A stretch of 64,000 nucleotides of DNA from an uncultured Collinsella sp. (GTDB taxonomy: Bacteria; Actinomycetota; Coriobacteriia; Coriobacteriales; Coriobacteriaceae). The position numbers were made by a program, and so were the translations under genes. Below are positions 43,391 through 51,589 of the stretch, in pieces (position 1 is the first letter of the stretch; the number at the start of each line of letters is the position of its first letter). The notes under the pieces were generated by a model that saw only the letters and a list, made by a program, of their open reading frames with translations, was not told the origin of the DNA and ran no database searches. Location: contig UPXY01000003.1 in NCBI GenBank assembly GCA_900538305.1, forward strand, positions 62,001-126,000. Direction: 5' to 3'.

Positions 43391-44527
43391 CTAGCAGTCG
43401 ATGATCTGCAGCTCGTGCGGGCTCTGGGTGAAGGGCTCAAAGCCGTCCTTGGTAATGAGGCCGAAGTCCTCCAGGCGCACACCGAACTCGCCGGGAAGAT
43501 AGATGCCCGGCTCGATGGTGATGACGGCACCCTCCTCGACCGTATTGCTCGTGCGCCCGAAGACCGGCAGCTCATGGATGTCGATTCCCACGCCATGGCC
43601 AAGGCCGTGACCGTAGTACGCGCCGTAGCCCGCTTCCGCGATGATCTTGCGCGAGAGCTCGTGAATCTCCTTGCCGTCAACGCCAGCGTGCGCCGCCTTC
43701 GCGCACTCCTCGTGGGTGCGCTGCACGATCTCATAGATCTCGAGCTGCTTGGCGCTCGGCTCGCCCACGCACACGGTTCGGGTCATATCGGACTTGTAAT
43801 CGTGGTAGCCCGCACCGTAATCCATGAGGACGAAATCGCCCCGCTCGACCACGCGATCGCTCGCGATGGCATGCGGATTCGCGGCGTTGGGGCCGGAGGC
43901 AACGATCGAGGTGAACGCGAGACTGTCGGCACCCTGGCTGAACATGAAGTTCTCAAGCTCGAGCTTGATCTCCTTCTCCGTCAAACCGGGCTTGATGTAC
44001 GTGAGCATATGCTGGAAAGCGGCATCGGTGATCGCCTGCGCGCGGCGCATGAGCTCGACCTCTTCAGCGTCCTTCACGGCACGCATGAGGCGCAGGTCTC
44101 CGTGCATCTGGGCGATCGGGACAGCGATGGAGGCATCCTCGAGCGCGCGCACGAGCCCCGTGTAGAACGAGAGCTCCATGGTATCCTCGACGGCGAGCGT
44201 ACGGCAACGACCATCGCGAACGCGCTCGGCAACCCACTTGGGGATAGCAATGACGTCCATGTCGAGCTTCCAAGGGCTGTCTTTCAGCATGCGCTCGACG
44301 AAGGAGTTGTAGTAGCGCGAATCCGTGTGCAAAAAGCAAGCGTCGCTCGTGATGACGCCCGCGTGCGGCAGCTCGCCGGTGAAATCGAACACGCCCTCCG
44401 CGCCGGTGAGCCAGCGGAGGTTAGCTTCGTCGCGAATTACGACCGCATCGTAGCCGCGCTCCTCCATAAGCGCGCGCACGCGCGCGATACGTCCTGCCGG
44501 ACCGGAAACAACCTCAGACATACTCAT
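43391..44527 (-). CDS. Xaa-Pro peptidase (M24B)
   Basis: Cytosolic dinuclear metallopeptidase that removes residues next to proline. N-terminal creatinase domain (about 1-140), C-terminal pita-bread domain with all five ligands: Asp in VLMDYGAGY, Asp in SDMTRTVCVG, His in GHGLGHGVGIDIHE, Glu in ITIEPGIY and Glu in RLEDFG. 378 aa. It is separated from efp by 126 bp but keeps the widespread aroKB-pepP-efp-nusB order. Confidence 0.94.
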   Translation of the reverse strand: MSMSEVVSGPAGRIARVRALMEERGYDAVVIRDEANLRWLTGAEGVFDFTGELPHAGVITSDACFLHTDSRYYNSFVERMLKDSPWKLDMDVIAIPKWVAERVRDGRCRTLAVEDTMELSFYTGLVRALEDASIAVPIAQMHGDLRLMRAVKDAEEVELMRRAQAITDAAFQHMLTYIKPGLTEKEIKLELENFMFSQGADSLAFTSIVASGPNAANPHAIASDRVVERGDFVLMDYGAGYHDYKSDMTRTVCVGEPSAKQLEIYEIVQRTHEECAKAAHAGVDGKEIHELSRKIIAEAGYGAYYGHGLGHGVGIDIHELPVFGRTSNTVEEGAVITIEPGIYLPGEFGVRLEDFGLITKDGFEPFTQSPHELQIIDC

Positions 44528-44663
44528 CCTTCTTTCCTATCAAGACCCGTACGGCCAAAGTGAAGCCAAAAGACAGCATACCCCAAACCGCAGCGGCAAA
44601 CCCCGGTTCTCCGGTGTGAATTTCCGGCCGGCAAGTGAGAATCTAAGTCCCGGGCGGAGTGTA

Positions 44664-45764
44664 TCACTCAGAGCATAGCGAGGCGGCGTAGGCGGCGGCG
44701 TGACGCTCCAGGATCTCGTCTGAGACGGACGTGAGACGAATCATGCCGGCCGACTTAGGCAGCGGGAGCAGGAAGCGATTCGAGTACCGTGCATGCACTT
44801 CGTGCATGGCTTTCGCGAGGGCTTCCGCGTCGAGGGTAAGGGACGCTTCCTCGATACCGAGGTCGAACAGCAGGTCATCCTGGTCGAACACGAGCTCCGG
44901 ATCGAGCCCTGCCGCATCGACGGCAAGACGCGCCTCGAAGCGCATGCCCTCTGCCAGAAGCACAGAGGCGGGGATATCGGATTCAACGCAGCGTGCGAGG
45001 GCGCGTGCAGCGGTACGACCGTATTCGAGCGCATGGCGAGCGGACGGGTTCGGCGACTTGAGGACGTTTCGCCGGGCAACCTGCGTGGCAGAAAGGGCTT
45101 CCTTCACCGCGAGTTCATCGCCCGAAGCCAAGACGGCCGCTTGCTCGCACAGATTCGTCCAGGTCTTCTTCCCCTCGGCCATGGCAGCACCCACCATGAG
45201 TGCGTAGCCAACGAGCAGGTGCTCGCGTTCCATAGTGGGCAGCAGCGAGAGGTCGCAGAGCACCATGGTGGGATCGGCCTTAAATGAAACGGCATCGGGT
45301 ACTGAACCCGCTGCGAGCGGGTGCATCTCGGTAGCGAGCAGCACCATGCCGTCGAGCCCCATCGGCATGAGCGCCGAGGCGCAGCCGCCGCGCCAGAGTC
45401 GCGCACAGAACGCAGCGAGCGAGCAGAGCTCGTAGGAGCCAAGTGCGAAAACAAGATCGTCGCTCGTGATGTTCGCGTCTTCGAGTGCCCCGAAGAGCCC
45501 CTGCGCGGCATCGACCGAGGCGATGCCAACATCCACAGAGGTGGCAGGAGCATACATTTGGACTGCGAACCCGGCGTCGATGAGCGCTCGTCGCGCTTCC
45601 TCCGTTCGTTCAGCCACTCCGGTATCGGCTGCGACGAGCAGGGCGCGCCTGGGCTTGCCCACCGCGGAGGCAATCACCCTCGGCAGTTCATCCATGATCT
45701 CTGAACCCATGCGGACATCGACCGTGTGCTGGTTGAAATTCAGAATCTGACGCTTGATCGTCAC
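44664..45764 (-). CDS. Degenerate 3-dehydroquinate synthase relative (predicted non-catalytic)
   Basis: An intact 366-residue frame that aligns along its length with AroB but has lost every key residue. The NAD loop GGGVVGD is GSYELCS (109-115); the Asp/Lys of VDSSVGGK are replaced; Glu187 and Lys190 of GEVVKHG become Leu189 and Gly192; the metal histidines of NFGHSIGH become Arg250 and Arg254 (EYGRTAAR); the third His is gone. GTG at 45764 overlaps the aroK stop (GTGA). The fold probably persists, so it is a pseudoenzyme or has a new role, not a recent pseudogene. A true AroB is at 31727. Confidence 0.8.
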   Translation of the reverse strand: MTIKRQILNFNQHTVDVRMGSEIMDELPRVIASAVGKPRRALLVAADTGVAERTEEARRALIDAGFAVQMYAPATSVDVGIASVDAAQGLFGALEDANITSDDLVFALGSYELCSLAAFCARLWRGGCASALMPMGLDGMVLLATEMHPLAAGSVPDAVSFKADPTMVLCDLSLLPTMEREHLLVGYALMVGAAMAEGKKTWTNLCEQAAVLASGDELAVKEALSATQVARRNVLKSPNPSARHALEYGRTAARALARCVESDIPASVLLAEGMRFEARLAVDAAGLDPELVFDQDDLLFDLGIEEASLTLDAEALAKAMHEVHARYSNRFLLPLPKSAGMIRLTSVSDEILERHAAAYAASLCSE

Positions 45765-46312
45765 AGCAGACCACGCTCCAAAAGCATCTCGGCGCACCGA
45801 TAGGATACCTCTTTGAAGGTGCGCCCACGGATATCGAGGGTGAGATCGGCAGCCGCCTCGTAAAGCGGGCGTCGATGCCGGAACAGCTCGGCGGCATGCT
45901 CAGTCGAGCGGAAATCCGGCCGGTTCTCGAGTGAGCGAATCTGTCGAAGGGAATCGTCGAGATCTCCGTCGAGATAGACGCAGTAGCCCATGCGCCGCAT
46001 GAGGTCTATATTGTCGGGTGTCTCAACGATCCCGCCGCCGCACGAGACGAGAAGGCTCCGTTTCGCCTCGAGCGAGGCCAAGGCCGAGGTCTCGAGCGCG
46101 CGGAACCCATTCTCCCCCTTCACATCGAAGATTTCTGAGATGGGCATTCCGGCACGTCGCTCGACGAGACGGTCTGTGTCGACGTAGCGTCGATGGAACA
46201 TGCGCCCCAGATTGCGCGCGAGCGTCGACTTCCCGGCACCGAGGAATCCGATGAAGAAGATATGGTCGCAGCCGCGCTTATCCACGCGACAGGCATCGTC
46301 GCCCCTCGTCAT
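45761..46312 (-). CDS. aroK: Shikimate kinase (second copy)
   Basis: Stand-alone shikimate kinase of 183 aa. Walker A GFLGAGKST at 22-30, shikimate ligands Asp45/47 (VDTDRL) and Arg71 (FRALET), glycine motif CGGGIVETPDN, and lid region LENRPDF; all present, so it looks active. It is coupled to the degenerate AroB relative and lies 6 bp after yqeG (AAGG before ATG 46312). Redundant with the AroK half of the fusion at 36481-37719. Confidence 0.9.
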   Translation of the reverse strand: MTRGDDACRVDKRGCDHIFFIGFLGAGKSTLARNLGRMFHRRYVDTDRLVERRAGMPISEIFDVKGENGFRALETSALASLEAKRSLLVSCGGGIVETPDNIDLMRRMGYCVYLDGDLDDSLRQIRSLENRPDFRSTEHAAELFRHRRPLYEAAADLTLDIRGRTFKEVSYRCAEMLLERGLL

Positions 46313-46318
46313 CGAGCC

Positions 46319-46816
46319 TTACTCCTCGCAGGTCAGATCGCGCAGCGCACGCCGCTCGAAGATGCGAAAGATCTGCGTGTACCACAGATCGACCGTCGTC
46401 TGCGGCTTGACGAGAATCGTGTCGATGCCTGCGAAGTTGCCTGCCCACACATCGGTATAGAGCTGGTCGCCAACCATGACCGCCTCCGCTTTGCGCACGC
46501 CCGTGCGCTTGAGGCCGGCCGAGAGCGCAAAGGGCGCGGGCTTCATGGCGTGGCTGATCGCCTCGAGCCCGAGCTCGCGCGCCGAGCGCATAACCTGGTC
46601 GCGATGCCAGTTGTTCGAGACCATGCACAGGCGAAACCCCTTTTCGCGCGCACGATCGAGCCACGTGGCAACCTCGTCTGGCGCCGTTTCACGGTCGCGC
46701 GGAACGAGCGTGTTGTCGCGATCGAGGAGGATCGCGCGCTTCCCGCGCTCCCACAGCTCATCGAGGTCGATGCGGTCTACCGAGGAGACATATCGGTCGG
46801 GTGAAAAGAGGCTCAT
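46319..46816 (-). CDS. yqeG: YqeG-family HAD phosphatase
   Basis: HAD IIIA phosphatase, 165 aa. Motif I LLDRDNTLVPR (nucleophile Asp), motif II MVSNN, motif III Lys in MKPAPFAL, motif IV VGDQLYTDV. Substrate unknown; in Bacillus the gene precedes yqeH and aroE, and here it precedes aroK. The ATG overlaps the mltG stop (ATGA). Confidence 0.9.
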   Translation of the reverse strand: MSLFSPDRYVSSVDRIDLDELWERGKRAILLDRDNTLVPRDRETAPDEVATWLDRAREKGFRLCMVSNNWHRDQVMRSARELGLEAISHAMKPAPFALSAGLKRTGVRKAEAVMVGDQLYTDVWAGNFAGIDTILVKPQTTVDLWYTQIFRIFERRALRDLTCEE

Positions 46817-48078
46817 GACAGGGACTCGCTATACGCTTCGCTGTTCTTAAGGAACTCATCGTAGGTCTCGCTGAAGTTATGCGTGCCGTCACCTTCGGGT
46901 GAGAGCACGTAGTAGAGGTACGAGGTATCTGCCGGGTTGAGCGCGGCCTCGATGGACGAGACGCTCGGGCTGCAGATGGGGCCGGGAGTGAGGCCGGTGT
47001 TCTTGTAGATGTTGTAGGGAGAATCGATCTCGAGGTCGTCATAGGTCACCGGGTCCGATCCGCCGCCGCGGGCATACACGATCGCAGCGTCGATTTGCAG
47101 CGGCATGCCCTGGTCTAGACGGTTGTAGATGACGCTCGCAACGAGCGGGCGCTCATCGGCGACGGCCGTCTCGCGCTCAATGAGCGATGCGAGCGACATG
47201 ATCTCCTGTGCCGTGAGGCCGTTCGCCCCCTCCTCGAGACCGAGCCCTTCCGTCTCGACCTCGTACTGGTCGAGCATGGCGCGGATGATCTCGTCCGACG
47301 TAGGCGACTCGCCCAGACTATAGGTCTTGGGATAGAGATAGCCCTCGAGCGAATCGTTGTAAGCACCCTCCAAGAACGGATAATCGGCCGCGTAGTTCGA
47401 CGCCTTGGCCTGCGCGAGGAACTCATCGGCGGGGATGCCGTAGGTCTCCTCGACGCGCTGCGCCGTCTGCTCGACCGTAAGGCCCTCTTGGATGGTGAGC
47501 GTGACGCCCGCGACGTTCGGACCGTCGATGAGCTGCTGCACGACTTCATTCGGATCTTGCAGCGTGGTGAAGCGGTAGTCGCCGGGTTTGATGAGCATGT
47601 CGGCTTGCATCTCACGGACGGTGGCGTAGTAGACCTTGGGATCTTCGATGATGTGGTTCTCTGCGAGGATCTGGGCGATCTGATCGCCCGAAGCCCCCTC
47701 GGGGATGTTGATCTCGACTTCGATGCCCGCCTCTACCGTTGGCTCCTCAGATGCGGAGAAGAGCTTGCCTACGGTGGGAACGACGAAGAAGATGATCACC
47801 GCGACCACCGCAGCGATGACGACGCCCGCGATGATGATGGGCACGGGGGAGTTCTTCTTGGGCGGTCGGGGGGCGCGATGATACGCCGGCTGGACGCCGT
47901 GCCTCCCCGCCGCTGGCGCACCCGCGCGCGATGGAGCCTGTCGATAAGCAGAGGGCTGCGCGGAGAGACGGTTGCCCGAACCGTTTGTCTTGAAGCGCGT
48001 CCCGCCGCTCGGGGCTGAGCGGCGATATGCGCCATCGCGACCGCGTGCGCCACCGCCGATACCGTATTGATTCGCCAC
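46813..48078 (-). CDS. mltG: Endolytic murein transglycosylase MltG
   Basis: Membrane-bound lytic transglycosylase that cuts nascent glycan strands. The first 75 residues are a basic, Arg/Gly/Ala-rich cytoplasmic region, longer than in E. coli; one membrane helix follows (about 76-98, VPIIIAGVVIAAVVAVIIFF); then the LysM-like part and the YceG domain with LASLIERETA (catalytic Glu), PLVASVIYNRL and YNIYKNTGLTPGPICSP. 421 aa; GTG start with AAAGGG upstream. Confidence 0.93.
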   Translation of the reverse strand: MANQYGIGGGARGRDGAYRRSAPSGGTRFKTNGSGNRLSAQPSAYRQAPSRAGAPAAGRHGVQPAYHRAPRPPKKNSPVPIIIAGVVIAAVVAVIIFFVVPTVGKLFSASEEPTVEAGIEVEINIPEGASGDQIAQILAENHIIEDPKVYYATVREMQADMLIKPGDYRFTTLQDPNEVVQQLIDGPNVAGVTLTIQEGLTVEQTAQRVEETYGIPADEFLAQAKASNYAADYPFLEGAYNDSLEGYLYPKTYSLGESPTSDEIIRAMLDQYEVETEGLGLEEGANGLTAQEIMSLASLIERETAVADERPLVASVIYNRLDQGMPLQIDAAIVYARGGGSDPVTYDDLEIDSPYNIYKNTGLTPGPICSPSVSSIEAALNPADTSYLYYVLSPEGDGTHNFSETYDEFLKNSEAYSESLS

Positions 48079-48280
48079 GGGATCCCTTTCGTCTCGTGCT
48101 CAATGCAACTCACAAGTTCAACCCTACAGTCTAGCGTACCTCGCGCGAAACATTAAAGTTTCCATCCAAGCTTTAAGGTTGGTATCGCCTTGAGACGGGT
48201 GCATCACGTTGGCGACGGACATGTTCGTGCCATTTTCGACACGAGCGTACCCGTCAACCAAGTGACGCCAAAGTGAGGTG
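48079..48280. other. 202-bp gap upstream of mltG, with inverted TTAAAG/CTTTAA
   Basis: No gene. On the plus strand TTAAAG (48153-48158) and CTTTAA (48171-48176) form an inverted pair 12 bp apart, which would suit a dimeric regulator, some 75-100 bp upstream of mltG. A possible -10 TAGACT lies between it and the gene. Evidence is suggestive only. Confidence 0.3.
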
Positions 48281-48691
48281 CTAGCGTTGCTCGTCAAGCC
48301 AGGTCTGAAGAAAGAGGCTCGCAGCCACCATATCGACCTTGCCGCGCATGGAGCGCTCGGTTAGACCCTGTTCATGCAGGATGCGCTTCGCCTCACGAGA
48401 GCTCAGACGCTCATCGGTGAACGCAACCGGCAGGTTCGTGACGCGCGAGATCCGCTCGGCAGCCGCACGGATGCGCGCCGCCTGCGGCCCCTCCTCCCCC
48501 GCGAGGGTTTGCGGAAGACCGCAGACGAGCACATCCGGTTCGTAATCTTCAATGAGCAGGCGAAACGTACGCGCACAGGAGAGCACCTCCTGTGCGGGAA
48601 GCACCTTAACGGGCATGGCGACCGATCCGCTCGCGTCGGAGACCGCGATGCCGACCCTCACCTCGCCGATATCGAGTGCAAGCGCGATCAC
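48281..48691 (-). CDS. ruvX: RuvX/YqgF RNase H-fold nuclease
   Basis: Holliday-junction resolvase-like protein implicated in 16S rRNA 5' processing and recombination. ALALDIGEVRVGIAVSD holds the first catalytic Asp; DVLVCGLPQTLAGEEGPQA and FTDERLSSREAKRIL follow with further acidic residues. The frame is open to 48835, but GTG 48691, one base after the alaS stop, gives 136 residues and the correct N-terminus. alaS-ruvX is a widespread pair. Confidence 0.93.
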   Translation of the reverse strand: MIALALDIGEVRVGIAVSDASGSVAMPVKVLPAQEVLSCARTFRLLIEDYEPDVLVCGLPQTLAGEEGPQAARIRAAAERISRVTNLPVAFTDERLSSREAKRILHEQGLTERSMRGKVDMVAASLFLQTWLDEQR

Positions 48692-48692
48692 G

Positions 48693-51350
48693 CTATAGAC
48701 CGAGCTCGACACGCGCCGCATCGAGCGCAGAGGCGATGCCCGCGGCGTTCTTGCCACCGGCTTGCGCCATGGTGGGCTTGCCGCCGCCGCGCCCCTCGAC
48801 CACAGGTGCGATCGCTTTGATGATATTGCCGGCATGGAACCCAGCCTTCACGGCGTCGTCGGTCGCCGCCGCGAGGAGCGCCGGCGTGCCCTTCTCCGTG
48901 ACCGTGGCGATCACGCAGGCGCACGCGCCGCCGACCTTCCCGCGGATGGTATCCCACACGTTCCTGAGCTCGGCACCCTCGAGGCCGGAAAGCTCCGCGA
49001 TAACGACCTGGTAGCCTCCAGCGTCTTGCGCAGCGTCGATCGCACGCCCGATGGCATCCGACGAACCGCCCGTGAGCGCAGCCTTAAGCTTCTGGTTCGC
49101 CTCGCGCAGGCTCTGCTGGAGCGCCGTGACGCGCGAGGGGACCTCTTCGGGACGGCACTTGAGCGCTTCGGCGGTCTCGAGAAGCATGCGCTCGCGACCT
49201 TCCAGGTAGTTTATGGCGCCAAGGCTCGTCACGGCTTCGATGCGGCGCACGTTCGAGCCGGTCGAAGATTCGGAAACGATACGGAAGAGTCCGATCTCTG
49301 CGGTATTGCCGGCATGCGTACCGCCGCAGAGCTCGCGCGAGAACGGTTGCTCTTCCGTTCCGCAGGAAACCACGCGCACCACGTCGCTGTACTTCTCGCC
49401 AAAAAGCGCCACGGCACCCGATGCCTTGGCATCTTCGATGCCCATGACACGCGTCACGACCGGCTTTGCGGCGAAGATCTCGCGATTCACAAGCTCCTCG
49501 ACACGGCGAAGCTGTTCGGTGGTGAGGCTCTCGAAATGCGTAAAGTCAAAGCGAAGGTGCTCGGGCGAGACGAGGGAACCGGCCTGGTTCACATGGCTGC
49601 CGAGCACTTCCTTAAGCGCAGCATCGAGCAGGTGCGTCGCAGTGTGATTGCGCTGGATGAGTGCACGGCGATGCTCGTCGACCTGCGCCGCGAGAACAGC
49701 GCCCTCGTGAAGCGTCCCCTCTTCGACCTGAGCGGTATGCGCATAGAGACCGTTGTGGCTCTTCGTGTCGCCAACAGAAAGGCGAATCCCCTCGCCCAAG
49801 AGCACGCCGGTGTCACCTACCTGACCACCCATCTCGGCATAGAAAGGCGTACGATCGAGCACGACGTCGACGGTATCGCCAGCATGCGCCGCAGCGACGC
49901 GCTCCCCGTTTGCGACGAGCGCCACGACGCGTGCGTCCGAAAGCGAGCATCCCTCGTAACCGGTGAACTCGGTGGCGGGCAGAGCGTCGGAAAGCTCGAC
50001 CCAGATATCGTTGAACGTACCCCAGGCGTCGCCCTTCACATTCGCGCGGGCGCGCTCGCGCTGGAGCTCCATCTCGCGGTTGAAGCCCTCGATGTCGACC
50101 GCATGCCCAGCGCCCTCGGCGATCTCGACCGTGAGGTCGATGGGGAACCCAAACGTATCGTGCAGCTTGAAAGCGGAAGCGCCATCGAGCACCTCGCTAT
50201 CGGCGAGCTTCGAGAGCGCTTCATCGAGGTACACGCGGCCATTATCGAGCGTCGTGGAGAAGCGCTCCTCCTCCGCGCTCACGATACCGCGCACGAGCGC
50301 GACGTTCTTCGTGAGCTCGGGATAGGCATCGCCCATGAGCTCGTTCACGCGGTCGATGAAGCGCGTGAGGAACGGCCCCTCGACGCCCAGCAGACGGCCG
50401 TGGAACACGGCGCGGCGGAGCAGGCGGCGAAGCACGTAGCCCCTGCCCTCGTTGCCGGGAAGGACGCCGTCGGAAATCATGAAGTCGACCGAGCGCGCGT
50501 GGTCGGCGATGATGCGGAGGCTCCGACTGGGGCCTTCGTAGTCGTCGCTCACGTACGTGACGCCCGAAATCTCCTCACCGAGTTTGATGAGCCCCTGCAT
50601 GATGTCGCTATCGAAGAAGGACGTCTTACCCTGCATGATGGCACTCATGCGCTCAAGGCCCATACCGGTATCGAGGTTCTTGTGCGGAAGCTCCGGCATG
50701 GAGCCGTCCTCCTGGCGGTCGAACTGCGTGAAGACGAGGTTCCAGTACTCGAGGAAGCGGTCGCAATCGCAGCCGGGCGCGCAGTCCGGTCGACCGCAAC
50801 CCACGTCCTCGCCCATATCGTAGTAGATCTCGGAGCAGGGGCCGCAGGGTCCCGTGGGGCCGGCAGCCCAGAAGTTATCGTCCTCGCCTAAGCGCGAGAT
50901 ATGGCTCTCCTCGACGCCGAGCGAACGCCAGATCTCGAACGTCTCGTCGTCGTCCGTGAACACGGTGAAGTGGAGGCGCTCAATGGGCAGATGGAAGACC
51001 TCGGTGGAGAGCTCGAGCGCCCACGCGCACGCCTGTTCCTTCGACACGCCGCCGAACGAAAAGTTGCCGAGCATCTCGAAGAACGAGGCATGGCGGCCGT
51101 CTGAGCCGATGATGTCGATGTCGTTCGTGCGCACGCACTTCTGGCACGACGTCGCGCCGATCTCCTTCATGGTCTTCTTACCCTGGTAATACTGCTTGAA
51201 CTGGTTCATACCGGCGTTCGCGAGCAGAAGCGAGGGGTCATCGGGCACGAGCGAGGAGCTCGGGAAGAGCTTGCAGCCGCGCTCTTCGAAGAACTTCAAA
51301 AAGGCAGAGCGGATCTCGGCCGTCGTCATCATGGGAACATCTGCAGCCAT
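48693..51350 (-). CDS. alaS: Alanine--tRNA ligase
   Basis: Class II synthetase, 885 aa from ATG 51350 (AAGGAG 7 nt upstream). Aminoacylation domain (about 1-450, RSAFLKFFEERGC, NAGMNQFKQYYQG), editing domain with NHTATHLLDAALKE and CGGTHAGNT (zinc ligands), and a C-terminal C-Ala domain with GRGGGKPTMAQAGG. It appears complete. The upstream gap has a 30-bp perfect palindrome but no T-box. Confidence 0.97.
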   Translation of the reverse strand: MAADVPMMTTAEIRSAFLKFFEERGCKLFPSSSLVPDDPSLLLANAGMNQFKQYYQGKKTMKEIGATSCQKCVRTNDIDIIGSDGRHASFFEMLGNFSFGGVSKEQACAWALELSTEVFHLPIERLHFTVFTDDDETFEIWRSLGVEESHISRLGEDDNFWAAGPTGPCGPCSEIYYDMGEDVGCGRPDCAPGCDCDRFLEYWNLVFTQFDRQEDGSMPELPHKNLDTGMGLERMSAIMQGKTSFFDSDIMQGLIKLGEEISGVTYVSDDYEGPSRSLRIIADHARSVDFMISDGVLPGNEGRGYVLRRLLRRAVFHGRLLGVEGPFLTRFIDRVNELMGDAYPELTKNVALVRGIVSAEEERFSTTLDNGRVYLDEALSKLADSEVLDGASAFKLHDTFGFPIDLTVEIAEGAGHAVDIEGFNREMELQRERARANVKGDAWGTFNDIWVELSDALPATEFTGYEGCSLSDARVVALVANGERVAAAHAGDTVDVVLDRTPFYAEMGGQVGDTGVLLGEGIRLSVGDTKSHNGLYAHTAQVEEGTLHEGAVLAAQVDEHRRALIQRNHTATHLLDAALKEVLGSHVNQAGSLVSPEHLRFDFTHFESLTTEQLRRVEELVNREIFAAKPVVTRVMGIEDAKASGAVALFGEKYSDVVRVVSCGTEEQPFSRELCGGTHAGNTAEIGLFRIVSESSTGSNVRRIEAVTSLGAINYLEGRERMLLETAEALKCRPEEVPSRVTALQQSLREANQKLKAALTGGSSDAIGRAIDAAQDAGGYQVVIAELSGLEGAELRNVWDTIRGKVGGACACVIATVTEKGTPALLAAATDDAVKAGFHAGNIIKAIAPVVEGRGGGKPTMAQAGGKNAAGIASALDAARVELGL

Positions 51351-51420
51351 GTGGGTTCTCCTTGATACACTGGTGAAACGCATAAACGTTACTACTATAG
51401 CGGAATACGGTAAACGATGA

Positions 51421-51522
51421 CGTCCTCGTCAGGAATCGGCGACATTCTCCTTCGCTTGTCCTCGCTCGCTCCGCTCGCTGCGAAATCGCTCAGGAGAATG
51501 TCGCCGATTCCTGACGAGGACG
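51421..51522. repeat. Perfect 30-bp palindrome with 42-nt loop, upstream of alaS
   Basis: Arms 51421-51450 and 51493-51522 are exact reverse complements. The loop has its own small pairing (TTCGC with GCGAA) and the string TCGCTTGTCCTCGCTCGC, which also occurs at 13104-13121. No T-tract. It lies between the permease stop at 51590 and the alaS start at 51350, upstream of alaS on the coding strand. Confidence 0.9.
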
Positions 51523-51589
51523 CGCCGTGCTCGATAGCGAACATTCACCCCAAATGAATGAAAAACGGAATCGACGCCGGTGGGATGCC

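Noticed and set aside
44664..45764. Calling the second AroB a pseudogene
   Set aside because: The frame is full length, coupled to aroK, and its losses are clean substitutions at active-site positions, so a retained non-catalytic protein fits better.
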